Below, one piece after another: positions 1 to 9,731 of a stretch of DNA of 64,000 nt. A program made the translations under genes and the position numbers. Below the pieces are notes generated by a model. That model was given only the letters and a program-made list of their open reading frames with translations. It was not told the origin of the DNA and made no database searches. The stretch lies in the NCBI GenBank assembly GCA_028278525.1, contig JANQEE010000041.1:124001-188000 (forward strand), given 5' to 3'. The stretch is from Minwuiaceae bacterium (GTDB lineage: Bacteria; Pseudomonadota; Alphaproteobacteria; Minwuiales; Minwuiaceae). Positions within the stretch are counted from its first letter, which is position 1. Each line of letters opens with the position of its first letter.

Positions 1-797
1 CGGACGGCGCCGATCACGCCGGCGGCCGGTCCGGAAAACAGCGAGGTGATCGCGTTGCGCGACATCGCTTCCGCGGGCAGGCGGCCGCCGTTGGACTGCA
101 TCACGCTGAAGCGCCCGGTGAAACCGCCGTCGCTCAAACTGTCCTCGAAGCGCGCCAGATAGGTATCGATGACCGGCTGGACGTAAGCCGCCAGGGTGGT
201 CGTCGAGGCCCGCTCGTACTCGCGGAACTCGCGCGTCACGTCGGACGAGCAGGTGACGCTCAAATCCGGAAACCGCTCCCGGATCATCGCCGCGACCGCT
301 TGTTCGTGTGCCGGATTGGCGTAGGCGTTCAACAGGCAGACCGCCACCGCGCCATAACCGTTGCCGTCGAGTGAGCGTTCCAGCAGGGCTGCGGTTGCTT
401 TTTCGTCCAGCGCCGAGATCACGCTCCCGTCGGCGTCGATACGCTCGGCTATCTCGTAGGTGTCGCGCCGGTTCGCCACCGGTTCGGGTTTCTTGTAGAA
501 CAGGTCGTAGATCCGGTTCCGGTTGTGGCGCTGCAGCAGCAGAAGGTCGCGAAACCCCTGCGTCACCATGAACGCGATGGGCGCGCCCTTGCGTTCGAGG
601 ATGGCGTTGGTCGCGACCGTCGATCCGTGCACCAGGTCGGTAACGCTGTCCAGGCCGATGCCGGCATCCTCGATGGCGGAAAGCGCCCCTTCGTCGGGCC
701 GCGCCGGCACGCTCGGCACCTTGGCTATGCGGATCGTGTCCCCCTCCACCGCGACAAGATCCGTGAACGTACCGCCTACTTCTACGCCGACCCGCAT
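1..797 (-). CDS. Hydantoinase A/oxoprolinase family protein, 5' part (truncated by window edge)
   Basis: The gene reads leftward and leaves the window at base 1, so only about the first 265 residues are present. The protein opens MRVGVEVGGTFTDLVAVEG, the ATPase-type phosphate-binding start of N-methylhydantoinase A/5-oxoprolinase A (HyuA) proteins. Further on it has HGSTVATNAILERKG and ERYE/REYERASTT-type segments and QSNGGR, all usual in the family. These enzymes use ATP to open hydantoin or oxoproline rings, normally with a HyuB partner, which would lie beyond the left edge. The ATG at 795-797 is the first one in frame with the GGTFTD motif. The exact substrate cannot be told from this half. 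Confidence 0.85.
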   Translation of the reverse strand, partial: MRVGVEVGGTFTDLVAVEGDTIRIAKVPSVPARPDEGALSAIEDAGIGLDSVTDLVHGSTVATNAILERKGAPIAFMVTQGFRDLLLLQRHNRNRIYDLFYKKPEPVANRRDTYEIAERIDADGSVISALDEKATAALLERSLDGNGYGAVAVCLLNAYANPAHEQAVAAMIRERFPDLSVTCSSDVTREFREYERASTTTLAAYVQPVIDTYLARFEDSLSDGGFTGRFSVMQSNGGRLPAEAMSRNAITSLFSGPAAGVIGAV

Positions 798-892
798 GAT
801 TTAACGTCCGTCCTCGCAATCCCCAGCCGTCGCCGAATGGCCGCCATACTAGCCTGGGATCGGGCTCTCGTCCGGGGCGGGCGAGTAATTTT

Positions 893-1627
893 TTACGGAT
901 AAGGGCAGTCGCTGCCCGTCACGTTGATGAAGCCGCGCGCGCCGGCGGTCAGGCTGAACCGGTATTCGCGGTCCGCGACCACCACCGAATGGTGCAGCGG
1001 CAGCAGGCCGCTCGCTTCGCTGACGCTGCCGCCCAGCTGCACGAAACTCACGGTGACCGCCTTGGCCGGATCGTACCATGCCTCCGGGTTGTTCAAGGCG
1101 TCGGTCGCCGATTCACCGGCCGCGGTTACGGTCAACGCCTTGTTGGCGAACGTCACCGAATCGTTGGCGCCGACATAGATCGGCGTTTTGACCAAAAATC
1201 TCTTGGAGGTTGGTTCGTTGTCGCAGCGGTCCCGGTTCTCGGCGGCGGAGACGACGAAACGTAAGCGTTCCGCATCGACGCCGTCCGCAATCTTCTCGCG
1301 CGCCAGTTCCAGGAGTTCTTTGATCGGGCCGGTCGGCACGTCCCGTTCGTAGCGTTGGCTGAGCTTTTCTTCCCGTTGTTTGGCTTCCGCCAGAGCGCCG
1401 GCAAGCTCGTCGTTCTCGTTCTTCAGCGTCGTGTTTGCTTCCGTCAGTTCGGACAGTCTGACTTCCAGGCGCGTCACGTCTCGCCGCGCCAGATCGGTCC
1501 CGGTCTGATAGGCTTGGTAGCCCGCTCCCGCCAACCCGGCGGCGATCAGCGCGACGACGAAAGTTCCCATCCAGAATCGCCGCCGCCGCCGGCCCCGTTG
1601 ACGATCTCTGTAACTTTCAAGCGGCAT
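893..1627 (-). CDS. Unknown membrane-anchored coiled-coil protein (244 aa)
   Basis: Not recognised as a named family. A basic N-terminus (RQRGRRRRRF) is followed by one hydrophobic segment at about residues 20-42 (GTFVVALIAAGLAGAGYQAY). A heptad-rich stretch at about 50-95, with Leu, Glu and Lys in register, is likely a coiled coil. The rest, from about 100, is a periplasmic-looking domain with two Cys, one near the middle (DRCDNE) and one near the end (GSDCPYP), that could pair. The layout, inside-positive anchor then coiled coil then a beta-rich C-terminal domain, suggests an envelope protein held in the inner membrane. It lies 95 bases from the hydantoinase start on the same strand, with no clear functional link. 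Confidence 0.7.
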   Translation of the reverse strand: MPLESYRDRQRGRRRRRFWMGTFVVALIAAGLAGAGYQAYQTGTDLARRDVTRLEVRLSELTEANTTLKNENDELAGALAEAKQREEKLSQRYERDVPTGPIKELLELAREKIADGVDAERLRFVVSAAENRDRCDNEPTSKRFLVKTPIYVGANDSVTFANKALTVTAAGESATDALNNPEAWYDPAKAVTVSFVQLGGSVSEASGLLPLHHSVVVADREYRFSLTAGARGFINVTGSDCPYP

Positions 1628-1781
1628 ATAGTCTGTCCCCGATTCTTTGACCGCAATTTACCCCGTGCGCGCGAAAGGGCAACCCGCTAACGCGGCGTGC
1701 GGCGCGTGCGCAGGCCGACTAATATGCCCGTTTGGCATGGTGCGAACCCGCTGCCGCTAAACGGAAAATGGAGAAATCGGG

Positions 1782-3518
1782 ATGAGCGCGGACGGGTCGG
1801 ACGGAACAGGGCGGCCGCATGGTTTCGCCCGGGGACTGACGAACTACGGCGATCGGGATTTCTCCCTCTATCTCCGCCGCTCTTTCGCCAAGTCGATGGG
1901 CTATTCCGACGCGATGATGGCGCGCCCGGTGGTCGGCATCGTCAACACCTTCAGCGGTTTCAACAATTGCCATCGCACGGTGCCGGAGCTGGTCGCGGCG
2001 GTCGGCCGCGGTGTCATCGCGGCCGGGGGGCTGCCGGTGGAGTTCCCGACCGTGTCGCTCGGCGAAGCGTTCCTCAGCCCGACCAGCCTCATGTTCCGCA
2101 ATCTCATGTCCATGGACACGGAGGAAATGGTGCGCGCGCAGCCCATGGACGCGGTGGTTCTGGTCGGCGGCTGCGACAAGACCGTGCCGGCGCAATTGAT
2201 GGGCGCCGCCTCCGCAGACATCCCGGCCGTTCAACTGGTGACGGGTCCGATGCTGACCCACCGCCGTCAGGGAGAACGGCTCGGCGCCTGCACCGATTGC
2301 CGCCGGTTCTGGGCCGACTACCGCGCCGGCAGGCTGACCGATCGGGAAGTCGCGGAGGTGGAAGGCAACCTCGCGACCACAGCCGGTACCTGCGCGGTCA
2401 TGGGAACGGCCAGCACCATGGCCTGCATTGCCGAGGCGCTCGGCATGATGCTGCCGGGCACGGCCGCCATACCGGCGGTGCATGCGGACCGGCTGCGGGC
2501 TGCGGAGGCGACTGGCGCGCAGGCTCTGCAAACCGCGGCGCTTGGCTTGACGCCGTCCCGGATTGTCACGCCGGCCTCCGTGGAGAACGCGCTGCGCGTC
2601 CTGCTGGCCATCGGCGGCTCGACCAACGCGATCATCCATCTGACCGCCGTGGCGGGCCGTCTCGGCATTCCGGTCTCCCTGCACCGTCTCAACGAGCTCA
2701 GCGATAACACGCCGGTGCTCGTCGACCTCAAACCGTCGGGCAGCGGCTACATGGAAGACTTCTTCGCCGCCGGCGGTCTGGGCGCGCTGCTGCGCGAACT
2801 CCGGCCGCTGTTGCATCTCGACTGCGTCACCGTGACCGGCGAGACATTGGCGGAACGGCTGGACCGCGACGGAGACGGCTACGTCGATCCGTCCGTGATC
2901 CGGCCGTTTGACCGGCCCGTGGAACCCGTCGGCGGCCTGGTCGCCCTGTTCGGCAGCCTCGCGCCCGGCGGCGCCATCCTGAAACGGTCGGCGGCGGACA
3001 ACAGTCTGTTCGAGAAGGAGGCGCGGGCGGTGGTGTTCACCTCGTTGGAGGATCTGGCAGCGCGCATAGACGCCCCCGACCTCGACGTCGCCGCCGACGA
3101 TATCCTGGTCCTGCAGAACGCGGGCCCGAAAAGTCCCAGCGGCATGCCGGAAGCGGGCTATCTGCCGATCCCGAAGCGGCTCGCCGCGGCCGGCGTCAAA
3201 GACATGGTGCGGATCTCCGACGCCCGGATGAGCGGCACGGCGTTCGGCACCATCGTCCTGCACGTCACGCCGGACGCGGCCGCCGGTGGCCCCTTGGCGG
3301 CCGTCAGGACCGGCGACCGCATTCGATTAAGCGTTGCCGACCGCCGTCTCGACCTGCTGGTCGAGGAGTCCGAGGTGCAACGCCGTCTGGCGGAGTCGCC
3401 GCCCGCGCCTGCGGCGCCGACGCGCGGCTACGCCAAGCTATACGCCGACCACGTGCTGCAGGCCGACGGCGGCGTCGATTTCGATTTCCTCGTCGGGCAG
3501 GGCGGGCGCAGCGGTTAA
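1782..3518 (+). CDS. IlvD/Edd family dehydratase, likely sugar-acid (L-arabonate type) dehydratase
   Basis: The 578-residue protein has the three cysteine regions that bind the Fe-S cluster of this family: NNCHRTVPEL (near 68), GGCDKTVPAQLMGA (near 135) and GTCAVMGTASTMACIAEALG (near 206-220). GGLPVEFPTVSLGE and RNLMSMDTEEMVRAQPMDAVV are close to the pentonate/L-arabonate dehydratase branch rather than to dihydroxy-acid dehydratase of branched-chain amino-acid synthesis. The reaction would be loss of water from a sugar acid to give a 2-keto-3-deoxy acid. The ATG at 1782 has GGAG 9 bases upstream. The gene converges on the chemoreceptor that follows, with 10 bases between stops. The substrate is an inference. 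Confidence 0.88.
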   Translation: MSADGSDGTGRPHGFARGLTNYGDRDFSLYLRRSFAKSMGYSDAMMARPVVGIVNTFSGFNNCHRTVPELVAAVGRGVIAAGGLPVEFPTVSLGEAFLSPTSLMFRNLMSMDTEEMVRAQPMDAVVLVGGCDKTVPAQLMGAASADIPAVQLVTGPMLTHRRQGERLGACTDCRRFWADYRAGRLTDREVAEVEGNLATTAGTCAVMGTASTMACIAEALGMMLPGTAAIPAVHADRLRAAEATGAQALQTAALGLTPSRIVTPASVENALRVLLAIGGSTNAIIHLTAVAGRLGIPVSLHRLNELSDNTPVLVDLKPSGSGYMEDFFAAGGLGALLRELRPLLHLDCVTVTGETLAERLDRDGDGYVDPSVIRPFDRPVEPVGGLVALFGSLAPGGAILKRSAADNSLFEKEARAVVFTSLEDLAARIDAPDLDVAADDILVLQNAGPKSPSGMPEAGYLPIPKRLAAAGVKDMVRISDARMSGTAFGTIVLHVTPDAAAGGPLAAVRTGDRIRLSVADRRLDLLVEESEVQRRLAESPPAPAAPTRGYAKLYADHVLQADGGVDFDFLVGQGGRSG

Positions 3519-3528
3519 GCCGCAGCCG

Positions 3529-5283
3529 TCAGGCGGCGCGGATCTCGTTCAGGAACTGTTTGACTTCGTTCTGCAGGGCCTGAGCCTTGCCGGAAAGCTG
3601 CGTCGCGGAATCCAACACCTGTTTCGCCGCCTCGCCGGTCTCACTGGTGGCGGCGCTGACCTTGGCGATATTGTCGCTTACTTGCTGTGTACCGGACGCC
3701 GCTTCCTGGATGTTCCGGCTGATCTCGCCCGTGGCCGCGTTCTGTTCTTCGACAGCCGCGGCGATGGTGGTCGAAATTTCGTTGATGTCACGGACGGTGC
3801 GGGCGATGTCTTCGATGGCTTTCGCCGACCCTGCCGTCGCCACCTGGATGCCGCTGATCTGGTCGGAGATGTCCTCGGTGGCCTTGGCGGTCTGGCTTGC
3901 CAGACTCTTGACCTCGGATGCGACCACGGCGAAACCCTTGCCGGCGTCGCCGGCCCGCGCGGCTTCGATCGTGGCGTTCAGGGCCAATAGATTGGTTTGT
4001 TCTGCGATATCCGTGATCAGGCCGACCACTTCGCCGATCTTCTCCGCCGCTTCGGCCAGGCCTGTCACCGTTTCGTTGGTATCGTCCGCCTTGGATGTCG
4101 CCGTGCCCGCAATGTCGGCGGCCTGATTGACCTGGCGGCTGATTTCCTGCACGGAAGTCGACAGCTCCTCGGAAGCCGATGCGACGGTTTGAACGTTGGA
4201 GGTCGCCCGTTCCGTGGCGTTCGACGCTTCCAGGGCTTGTTCGCTTGTCGTGCCTGCTGTCGTGCTCATGGATTCCGCCGCCGATTTCATTCGATCCGCG
4301 GCCGATCCGACACCGCTGACAATGCCCATGACCTCCAGTTCGAAGCGGCCGGCCAGGTTGAGCATGTCCTGCTTCCGTTGCTCCTGCATAGCTCTCTCGG
4401 ATTCGCGGAGCCTCTCAGCTTCCTGCTGTAAGCGTCTATTTTCAATTGCATTTTTCTTGAATACCTCGACTGCTTTGGCCATCGATCCGATTTCGTCGCC
4501 GCGGGCGAGCCCCGGGATCGATGCGTCGTGGTCGCCCGCGGCCAGCCGGCCCATGACATTGGTCATGCCTTTCAATGGCCCGGCCACGCGCCGGCCCACG
4601 AAGATGGTGGCTGCGAACAGCAGCAACCCGCCCAGGGCGGCAAACAGAACGATCTTGTTGGCGACGGCGGCACCTGCGGCCAGTTGCTCGTCGATCACGG
4701 TGGCTACCTCCAGTACGCCACGGACATCGCCGAGCTTCCAGTCCAGCTTGGGCGATTGGGGATGGGAGTTGTGGCAGTCGACGCAGCCCTGGGCGACCAT
4801 CTTGTCGGCGACCGCGACCCGCACCACTTCCTTGCCGCCGCGTTGCTCCCGGCGGGAGAACACCTGCTCGGGATTGCCGATAAGGAAGTCCCAGGCTTCG
4901 CTCTGAAACGCATCCAGGTTTCGCTCCCTCCGCAGCGGGAAGGGATACTGGCTGAACAGTGTGATTGAGGTGTCTTCTTCGGCCAGTAGAGCGCTCATGT
5001 CATGAATGAAGGTGGCTGGCAGCGGAATTCCGTTTGCCTCCGTCTTGTGGTCGAACGACGGCTTGAGATTGCCGTCGGCCACCGCCTTCTTGATCACGTT
5101 CTTAGTGTAATAGCCGCGAATGGTCTTGAATTGGTTGGCGATCTGGGTCCCGGACCGGATCGCATCGTTTCTCGCGTTCTCGGCAATCAAGGCGGGGACC
5201 AGGAACCAGGCGGCGCCGATGGCGACTACCAGCAAGACCGGTATAGGGAGTATCAACTCTAAGATCAGGCTTCTTTTGGGCAT
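3529..5283 (-). CDS. Methyl-accepting chemotaxis protein with periplasmic haem-binding (Tll0287/DUF3365-like) domain
   Basis: The 584-residue receptor has an N-terminal membrane segment (about 7-33), a periplasmic domain to about 205, a second membrane segment (about 208-230), a HAMP region (about 232-285) and a C-terminal signalling domain with the conserved hairpin tip ([35 protein letters not shown]). The periplasmic part carries [10 protein letters not shown], with Cys167, Cys170 and His171 forming a c-type haem CxxCH site. This fits the DUF3365/Tll0287 fold and suggests sensing of redox state or a gaseous ligand. The C-terminal end [14 protein letters not shown] resembles the next receptor's EEIRAA end. 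No other che gene is in the window, so it is an orphan receptor acting with a distant array. Confidence 0.93.
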   Translation of the reverse strand: MPKRSLILELILPIPVLLVVAIGAAWFLVPALIAENARNDAIRSGTQIANQFKTIRGYYTKNVIKKAVADGNLKPSFDHKTEANGIPLPATFIHDMSALLAEEDTSITLFSQYPFPLRRERNLDAFQSEAWDFLIGNPEQVFSRREQRGGKEVVRVAVADKMVAQGCVDCHNSHPQSPKLDWKLGDVRGVLEVATVIDEQLAAGAAVANKIVLFAALGGLLLFAATIFVGRRVAGPLKGMTNVMGRLAAGDHDASIPGLARGDEIGSMAKAVEVFKKNAIENRRLQQEAERLRESERAMQEQRKQDMLNLAGRFELEVMGIVSGVGSAADRMKSAAESMSTTAGTTSEQALEASNATERATSNVQTVASASEELSTSVQEISRQVNQAADIAGTATSKADDTNETVTGLAEAAEKIGEVVGLITDIAEQTNLLALNATIEAARAGDAGKGFAVVASEVKSLASQTAKATEDISDQISGIQVATAGSAKAIEDIARTVRDINEISTTIAAAVEEQNAATGEISRNIQEAASGTQQVSDNIAKVSAATSETGEAAKQVLDSATQLSGKAQALQNEVKQFLNEIRAA

Positions 5284-5384
5284 GCTTATGACTCGCGTTT
5301 CGGGCGGAAATGGATTCTGGAAATCGGTGAGCGCTACTAAGCAAAATCAATTATGTGAAAAGTATGATTAATTATTGCCTAAAA

Positions 5385-5411
5385 TTGATATTTTTGTATG
5401 CGGACTATAAT
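5385..5411 (+). promoter_or_regulatory. Sigma70-like hexamer pair in the gap between the two chemoreceptor genes
   Basis: TTGATA (5385-5390) and a perfect TATAAT (5406-5411) are separated by 15 bases on the plus strand, inside an AT-rich patch (5340-5415). Both flanking genes read on the minus strand, so a transcript starting here would run antisense into the 3' end of the 757-codon receptor gene, or be a small RNA. The spacer is short of the usual 17, so this may be chance in AT-rich DNA. The minus-strand promoter of the haem receptor should also lie in this patch but is not clear. Confidence 0.25.
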
Positions 5412-5545
5412 GGGAAGCAACTACACACCTGGAATGAGGTCTTTGACGGGTCCAAACAGGCAAAAGCGGCCCGTCGCGCTGTTGCCCGCGCGTTGTTTTG
5501 CTTGATTGACGGAGGACGGTGAGGGCGGATGCCGGCGCGCACCCC

Positions 5546-7747
5546 TCAGGCGGCACGGATCTCTTCCAGGAATTTCCTGACCTGGGATTGCAGCGCGGCG
5601 GCCTGTTCCGACAGCTCGCTGGCGGAGTTCAGCACCTGTTCGGCGGCTTGGCCGGTCTCGCCGGCTGCGGCGGTCACGCTGGCGATATTCTGGTTCACCT
5701 GTTCCGTGCCGGTCGCCGCCTGTTGCGCGCTTTGGCTGATCTCGTCGGTCGAGGCGTTTTGTTCTTCGACCGAAGAAGCGATGGTGGTGGAGATCTCGTT
5801 GATCTGCTGAACGGTTTTCGCGATCTCGCCGATCGCCTGGGCCGAGGTCGCGGTCGCCTGGCGGATATCGGCGATCTGCTGGCCGATTTCGTCGGTGGCG
5901 TTCGCCGACTGGTTGGCCAGGCTTTTCACCTCCGACGCGACGACGGCGAAGCCCTTGCCGGCGTCGCCCGCGCGTGCGGCTTCGATCGTCGCGTTCAGGG
6001 CCAACAGGTTGGTCTGCTCGGCGATGTCGGTGATCATGTTCAGCACCTCGCCGATGCGCTCGGCGCTCTGCGATAGCCCGGCGACCGCGTCGTTGGTCGA
6101 TTCCGCCTTGGCGGCGGCCTCGCGGGCGGTATCGGACGCCTGATTGACCTGGCGGCTGATTTCGCTGATCGACGCCGCCAGTTCCTCGGACGCGGAAGCA
6201 ACGGACTGGACGCTTGTCGCGGCGCCCTCGGTCGCCTTGGTGGCGGCGACGGCCTGGTCCTTCGTTACATCGGCGGCGCTGGTCATGGCTTCGGCCGTCG
6301 ACGTCATCTCCGTCGCGGCTGCGCCCACGCGGTTGACGACTTCCATGATCGATTGTTCGAAGTGGTCGGCCAGTTTCAGAGTTTCCTGCTGGCGCCGTTC
6401 TTCGTTCTTCTTTTCCGATTCCAGCCGTTCGGCGGCCATGCGTTCCATCTCGATCCCGGCCTCTTTGAAGACCTGCACGGCCCGCGCCATGGATCCGATT
6501 TCGTCCAGGCGGTCGCGCGCCGGCACTTCGGTGTCCCGCTCGCCTTCGGCCAGCAGCGAGGTGGCCTCGGTCAGCGACAGGATCGGGCGCGTGAACCACG
6601 TGCCGATCCAGGCCCCGGCCACCAGGGTGATCAGCGCCACGACGACGATCATGATCTGCATCGCCCCCTGCACGCTGCCGATCAGGGCATAGGCCTCGTT
6701 TACTGGAATGCGTACCAGCATCGACCAGCCAAGCCCTGGAAAGTCCAGTGCGCCGGCGCTTCTCGCGTATCCGGCCACCTGTGAGATCTGCTTGCGCGAA
6801 TTGGTGGAGACCATTGACCCGCGCTCGCCGGTTACCGCGCGGGCGGCGGCGGTGACCCCGGCCTCGATCAGGCTCAGGCTTCCGACGACGCCGAAGTCGC
6901 GCTGATAGTCCGTCCAGCCCAGTCCCTTAGGGTCGTAATCGACCAGGACCCGGCCTTCCTCGTCCAGCAGGGTGAGCTCGGCATTGCCCATGCCGTCCGC
7001 GTCCAGCGTCCGGTAAAACTGGGCCAGGATATCCTCGACCAGGCTGAAATCCGCGAAATTCACCCAGACGCCGATCACTGTGCCGGTCTTGTCCTTGACC
7101 GGCGCGGCGAACGGAATGACGAAGTCGTGCTCTTCGCCGAACAACTCGGTCAATATGGGCTCCCGGTAGGGGCGCCCCACCGCCGTGCCGGTCAGACCGT
7201 GACTGCCCGTCAGGAAGCGGCCTCCGATCGGGTCCTCGAACCATTTGACGTCGGCGAAGGAACGGCCGTACAGGCTGGTGGTTTCCAGCGGGTTGCCGTT
7301 CGGGTCGATGGTATTGACCGCGATCACCTCGCCGCCGGTATCGATCAGCATCATCAGTTTGTAGATGCGGTAGTGGGCGACGTATTTGTTCATCGCCTCG
7401 ACCAGCGTATTGCCGTCGTACGGATTGTAGTAGTTGCGGGCGTCCAGGGCCGCCGTATTGAGGCCGAAGGCCTGCACGTCGCCGTACCGCTCGAACAGGC
7501 TGCGGTCGATGACGTCGTTGATCTGCACCGCCAGGTTGGCCACCGGCTTGGCCAGACCCGATTCGAATTCCGCCTTGGAGAACAGGAAGACCGCGAACAG
7601 CAGGACCGCGGGGGTTACGCCGAACAGCAGCAGCAGAAGCGCCAGCTTGTTCCTCAGGCCGGTGCGGCGCGTCTTGCCGGTCGTGCCTATCGTGGCTTTC
7701 TCCGACGTCTTCGCGACGCGCGGCTTCTTGAATAACTTAAACAACAC
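5546..7747 (-). CDS. Methyl-accepting chemotaxis protein with large extracytoplasmic (dCache-like) sensor
   Basis: About 733 residues. After a basic N-terminus ([11 protein letters not shown]) comes one membrane span ([20 protein letters not shown]), then a periplasmic region of about 310 residues with Cache-like features ([49 protein letters not shown]). A second span ([18 protein letters not shown]), a HAMP domain and the signalling domain with the canonical tip ([25 protein letters not shown]) follow. An upstream in-frame start at 7819 would add an Arg-rich stretch without a ribosome site. GGAGG just before the GTG at 7745-7747 and the TTG at 7742-7744 favours starting here; the TTG has the better spacing (6 bases). 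The ligand is unknown; dCache domains often bind amino acids or organic acids. Confidence 0.92.
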   Translation of the reverse strand: MLFKLFKKPRVAKTSEKATIGTTGKTRRTGLRNKLALLLLLFGVTPAVLLFAVFLFSKAEFESGLAKPVANLAVQINDVIDRSLFERYGDVQAFGLNTAALDARNYYNPYDGNTLVEAMNKYVAHYRIYKLMMLIDTGGEVIAVNTIDPNGNPLETTSLYGRSFADVKWFEDPIGGRFLTGSHGLTGTAVGRPYREPILTELFGEEHDFVIPFAAPVKDKTGTVIGVWVNFADFSLVEDILAQFYRTLDADGMGNAELTLLDEEGRVLVDYDPKGLGWTDYQRDFGVVGSLSLIEAGVTAAARAVTGERGSMVSTNSRKQISQVAGYARSAGALDFPGLGWSMLVRIPVNEAYALIGSVQGAMQIMIVVVALITLVAGAWIGTWFTRPILSLTEATSLLAEGERDTEVPARDRLDEIGSMARAVQVFKEAGIEMERMAAERLESEKKNEERRQQETLKLADHFEQSIMEVVNRVGAAATEMTSTAEAMTSAADVTKDQAVAATKATEGAATSVQSVASASEELAASISEISRQVNQASDTAREAAAKAESTNDAVAGLSQSAERIGEVLNMITDIAEQTNLLALNATIEAARAGDAGKGFAVVASEVKSLANQSANATDEIGQQIADIRQATATSAQAIGEIAKTVQQINEISTTIASSVEEQNASTDEISQSAQQAATGTEQVNQNIASVTAAAGETGQAAEQVLNSASELSEQAAALQSQVRKFLEEIRAA

Positions 7748-8205
7748 GGTCCTCCGTCTGACCCTTCCCCCAAAGCGGTCTCGAGAGGCGCGTGATACGC
7801 ACGCGACGCCACGCCGCAAACGGCACGGCGGTTTGTAATCCGCGGGGTGTATCGGTGTTCGGTAAAGATTGCCTTAAGAATGAGACGTTCGACCTACAGG
7901 ATCTGATAGTCGACGAACGGTCCGCTCTGGCCGCAGACTGAACATGCAGCGAGACATTGCTGCACTCGGCCGCCAGGGCCTGACATAGTCGCGCCCTATT
8001 GTTGGGTCCTGGCACTGAATTCCCGCTCGCGTCGTGCGAGCGATCGAAGGGGGTAAGTCGGACGGTCGGCCCACTCCGGCCACATTCCATAAGACTGCTC
8101 ATTGGCCGGAAGCCATGTGGTCATGGCTTCCGGCACTCCGATCCCGATCCCCCGATTTCGATCCGACGTGCGACCGGCCGGACGGAACGGCGACAGGGGG
8201 CACTG
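7748..8205. other. 458-base gap between divergent receptor and DivK-like genes
   Basis: No convincing gene is present; the reading frames crossing it are shadows. It must hold the divergent promoters of the chemoreceptor (minus) and the receiver gene (plus). The only distinct structure seen is the perfect inverted repeat at 8105-8134, listed separately. Confidence 0.5.
8105..8134. repeat. Perfect 13-bp inverted repeat in the leader of the DivK-like gene
   Basis: GCCGGAAGCCATG (8105-8117) is followed by the loop TGGT and its exact complement (8122-8134). There is no T-run after it, so it is unlikely to be a terminator. It ends 71 bases before the receiver gene's ATG, so it could be a regulator-binding site or an RNA hairpin in the leader. 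Confidence 0.6.
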
Positions 8206-8616
8206 ATGAGCAAGACCGTACTGATCGTCGAAGACAATCATCTGGATGCCCGTCTGTTTCAGGATCTGCTGTTCGTGGCGGGTTACGAGGCCGTGGTTGC
8301 GAACGACGGCATGGATGCGATTGCCGCCGCCCGCCAGGGCCGCCCGGGTCTTATCCTGCTGGATCTCCAGTTGCCGCGCATGTCGGGATTGGAAATCGTA
8401 AGGCTCCTGCGCCAGGACCGCTCGCTCCGCACCGTTCCGGTGATTGCCACGTCGGCGTTCGATCATCGCGATAGCTGGCGTTTGTTGCTCGAAGCCGGGT
8501 TCGACGATTTTGTCGAGAAACCGGTCATGTTCGATTCGTTCAGAAGCAAGATCGAATATTTCCTCGAAGCGCCGGTGCGCCGGGCTGGCGCGCACGTAAC
8601 GCTTGTCGCGATCTGA
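8206..8616 (+). CDS. DivK-like single-domain response regulator
   Basis: The 136-residue protein is just a receiver domain: acidic pair Glu9/Asp10 (VLIVEDN), phospho-acceptor Asp53 (ILLDLQLPRMSG), a Ser in the Thr/Ser position (IATSAFD) and the conserved Lys in VEKPV. The order and the LQLPxMSGLE segment match the DivK group, which in alphaproteobacteria passes phosphate signals in cell-cycle or polarity control by protein contact, not by DNA binding. The ATG at 8206 sits after a GGGGGCACTG stretch and begins exactly at the usual MSKTVLIVEDN. A much longer upstream frame exists but has no family support. No histidine kinase is adjacent. Confidence 0.9.
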   Translation: MSKTVLIVEDNHLDARLFQDLLFVAGYEAVVANDGMDAIAAARQGRPGLILLDLQLPRMSGLEIVRLLRQDRSLRTVPVIATSAFDHRDSWRLLLEAGFDDFVEKPVMFDSFRSKIEYFLEAPVRRAGAHVTLVAI

Positions 8617-8711
8617 GATCCGCTTCCCGCCCACGAATTTGTCGATTGGCGGTTGCCGTTTTCCCTGGCTGGGTTTCTACTGGGCTTTTGAAACGGCACG
8701 CGGGAGCAGGC

Positions 8712-9731
8712 ATGGCGGAGAACGGACGAGTCAACGGGCATCGGCCGCGCGGTCTGCCGCATCTTCTCAATCCGGTATTGCGGCAGGCAGCGCCGCCGAA
8801 GCCCGAAGATCTGCCGTTCGACCTGGACGAAACGCTGGACGCCGTCGTCGGTCTTGCCGCGGAGATTCCCGACGACGCCTTCACCGCCCCGTTCCTCGGC
8901 ACGGAGCGGGAGGGCAACGGCGTCGTCATAGACGATAACGGCCTGGTGTTGACTATCGGCTATCTGATCACCGAAGCCATGGAGATCACCCTGTCGTTGG
9001 CCGGCGGTCGCAAACTGTCGGCCGAACCCGTCGGCTACGACTACGATTCCGGATTCGGGCTGGTGCGCGCCGTCGCGCCGATCGACGTGCGGCCGCTGCC
9101 GCTTGGCGACTCCGCCAGGCTTAAGGAAGGCGAGCCGGTCATCGTCGCCGGTTATGGCGGGCGGGAGCAGGCGGTCGGCGGCAAGGTCCTGTCGCTCCGC
9201 CAATTCGCCGGTTATTGGGAATACATGCTGGATACGGCCATTTTCACCACGCCGCCGCATCCGAACTGGGGTGGCACGGCGGTGATCGGCCATGACGGTT
9301 CGTTGCTGGCGATCGGGTCGCTCTATGTTGAGGAGGCCGCCGTCGGCAAAGCGCAGACCCCCGGCAATATGAGCGTGCCGATCGACCTGCTGAAACCGAT
9401 TTTTTCCGACCTGATCACTTTCGGCCGCGGCCGCTCGGCGCCCAGGCCCTGGCTTGGTTTGTTCACAGCGGAGGCCATGGGCCACCTGTTCGTGGCCGGT
9501 GTCGCGCCCGGCGGGCCGTCGGATTTCTCCGGGCTTCAATCCGGCGACGTCATTGTCAGCCTCAATGGCATGAGCATCGACGACATGTCCGACCTCTATC
9601 GCAAACTCTGGGCGATCGGGCCGGCCGGCGTTACCGTCCATATCACGGTGCTGCGCGGCGGCGACGCCATAGACATGCCGATCCGCACCGCCAACCGCTA
9701 CGATTTTCTCAAGTCGCCGACCGAACATTGA
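8712..9731 (+). CDS. HtrA/DegP-like trypsin-fold plus PDZ protein lacking the catalytic triad
   Basis: The 339-residue protein aligns by eye with DegP-type proteases: EGNGVVIDDNGLVLTIGYLITEA, VGYDYDSGFGLVRA, HPNWGGTAVIGHDGSLLAIGSLY, then one PDZ domain (PWLGLFTAEAMGHLFVAGVAPGGPSDFSGLQSGDVIVSLNG). At each triad position the residue has changed. His of TNNHVV is Tyr in TIGYLI, Asp of RSDIAL is Gly in DSGFGL, and Ser of GNSGG is Trp in PNWGG. It therefore cannot be a serine protease of the usual kind and may bind or scaffold. No Sec signal or N-terminal membrane span is seen, so it may act in the cytoplasm. The ATG at 8712 has GGAGCAGG directly upstream and is preferred over an upstream start at 8646. 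Confidence 0.85.
   Translation: MAENGRVNGHRPRGLPHLLNPVLRQAAPPKPEDLPFDLDETLDAVVGLAAEIPDDAFTAPFLGTEREGNGVVIDDNGLVLTIGYLITEAMEITLSLAGGRKLSAEPVGYDYDSGFGLVRAVAPIDVRPLPLGDSARLKEGEPVIVAGYGGREQAVGGKVLSLRQFAGYWEYMLDTAIFTTPPHPNWGGTAVIGHDGSLLAIGSLYVEEAAVGKAQTPGNMSVPIDLLKPIFSDLITFGRGRSAPRPWLGLFTAEAMGHLFVAGVAPGGPSDFSGLQSGDVIVSLNGMSIDDMSDLYRKLWAIGPAGVTVHITVLRGGDAIDMPIRTANRYDFLKSPTEH

Noticed and set aside
1719..3263. 514-residue minus-strand frame opposite the IlvD/Edd dehydratase
   Set aside because: A GC-rich antisense shadow with low-complexity composition and no family resemblance.
7999..8205. An N-terminal extension of the DivK-like protein of about 69 residues
   Set aside because: The upstream part is Arg/Pro-rich, runs through the hairpin and has no receiver-domain match; the family starts at the ATG at 8206.
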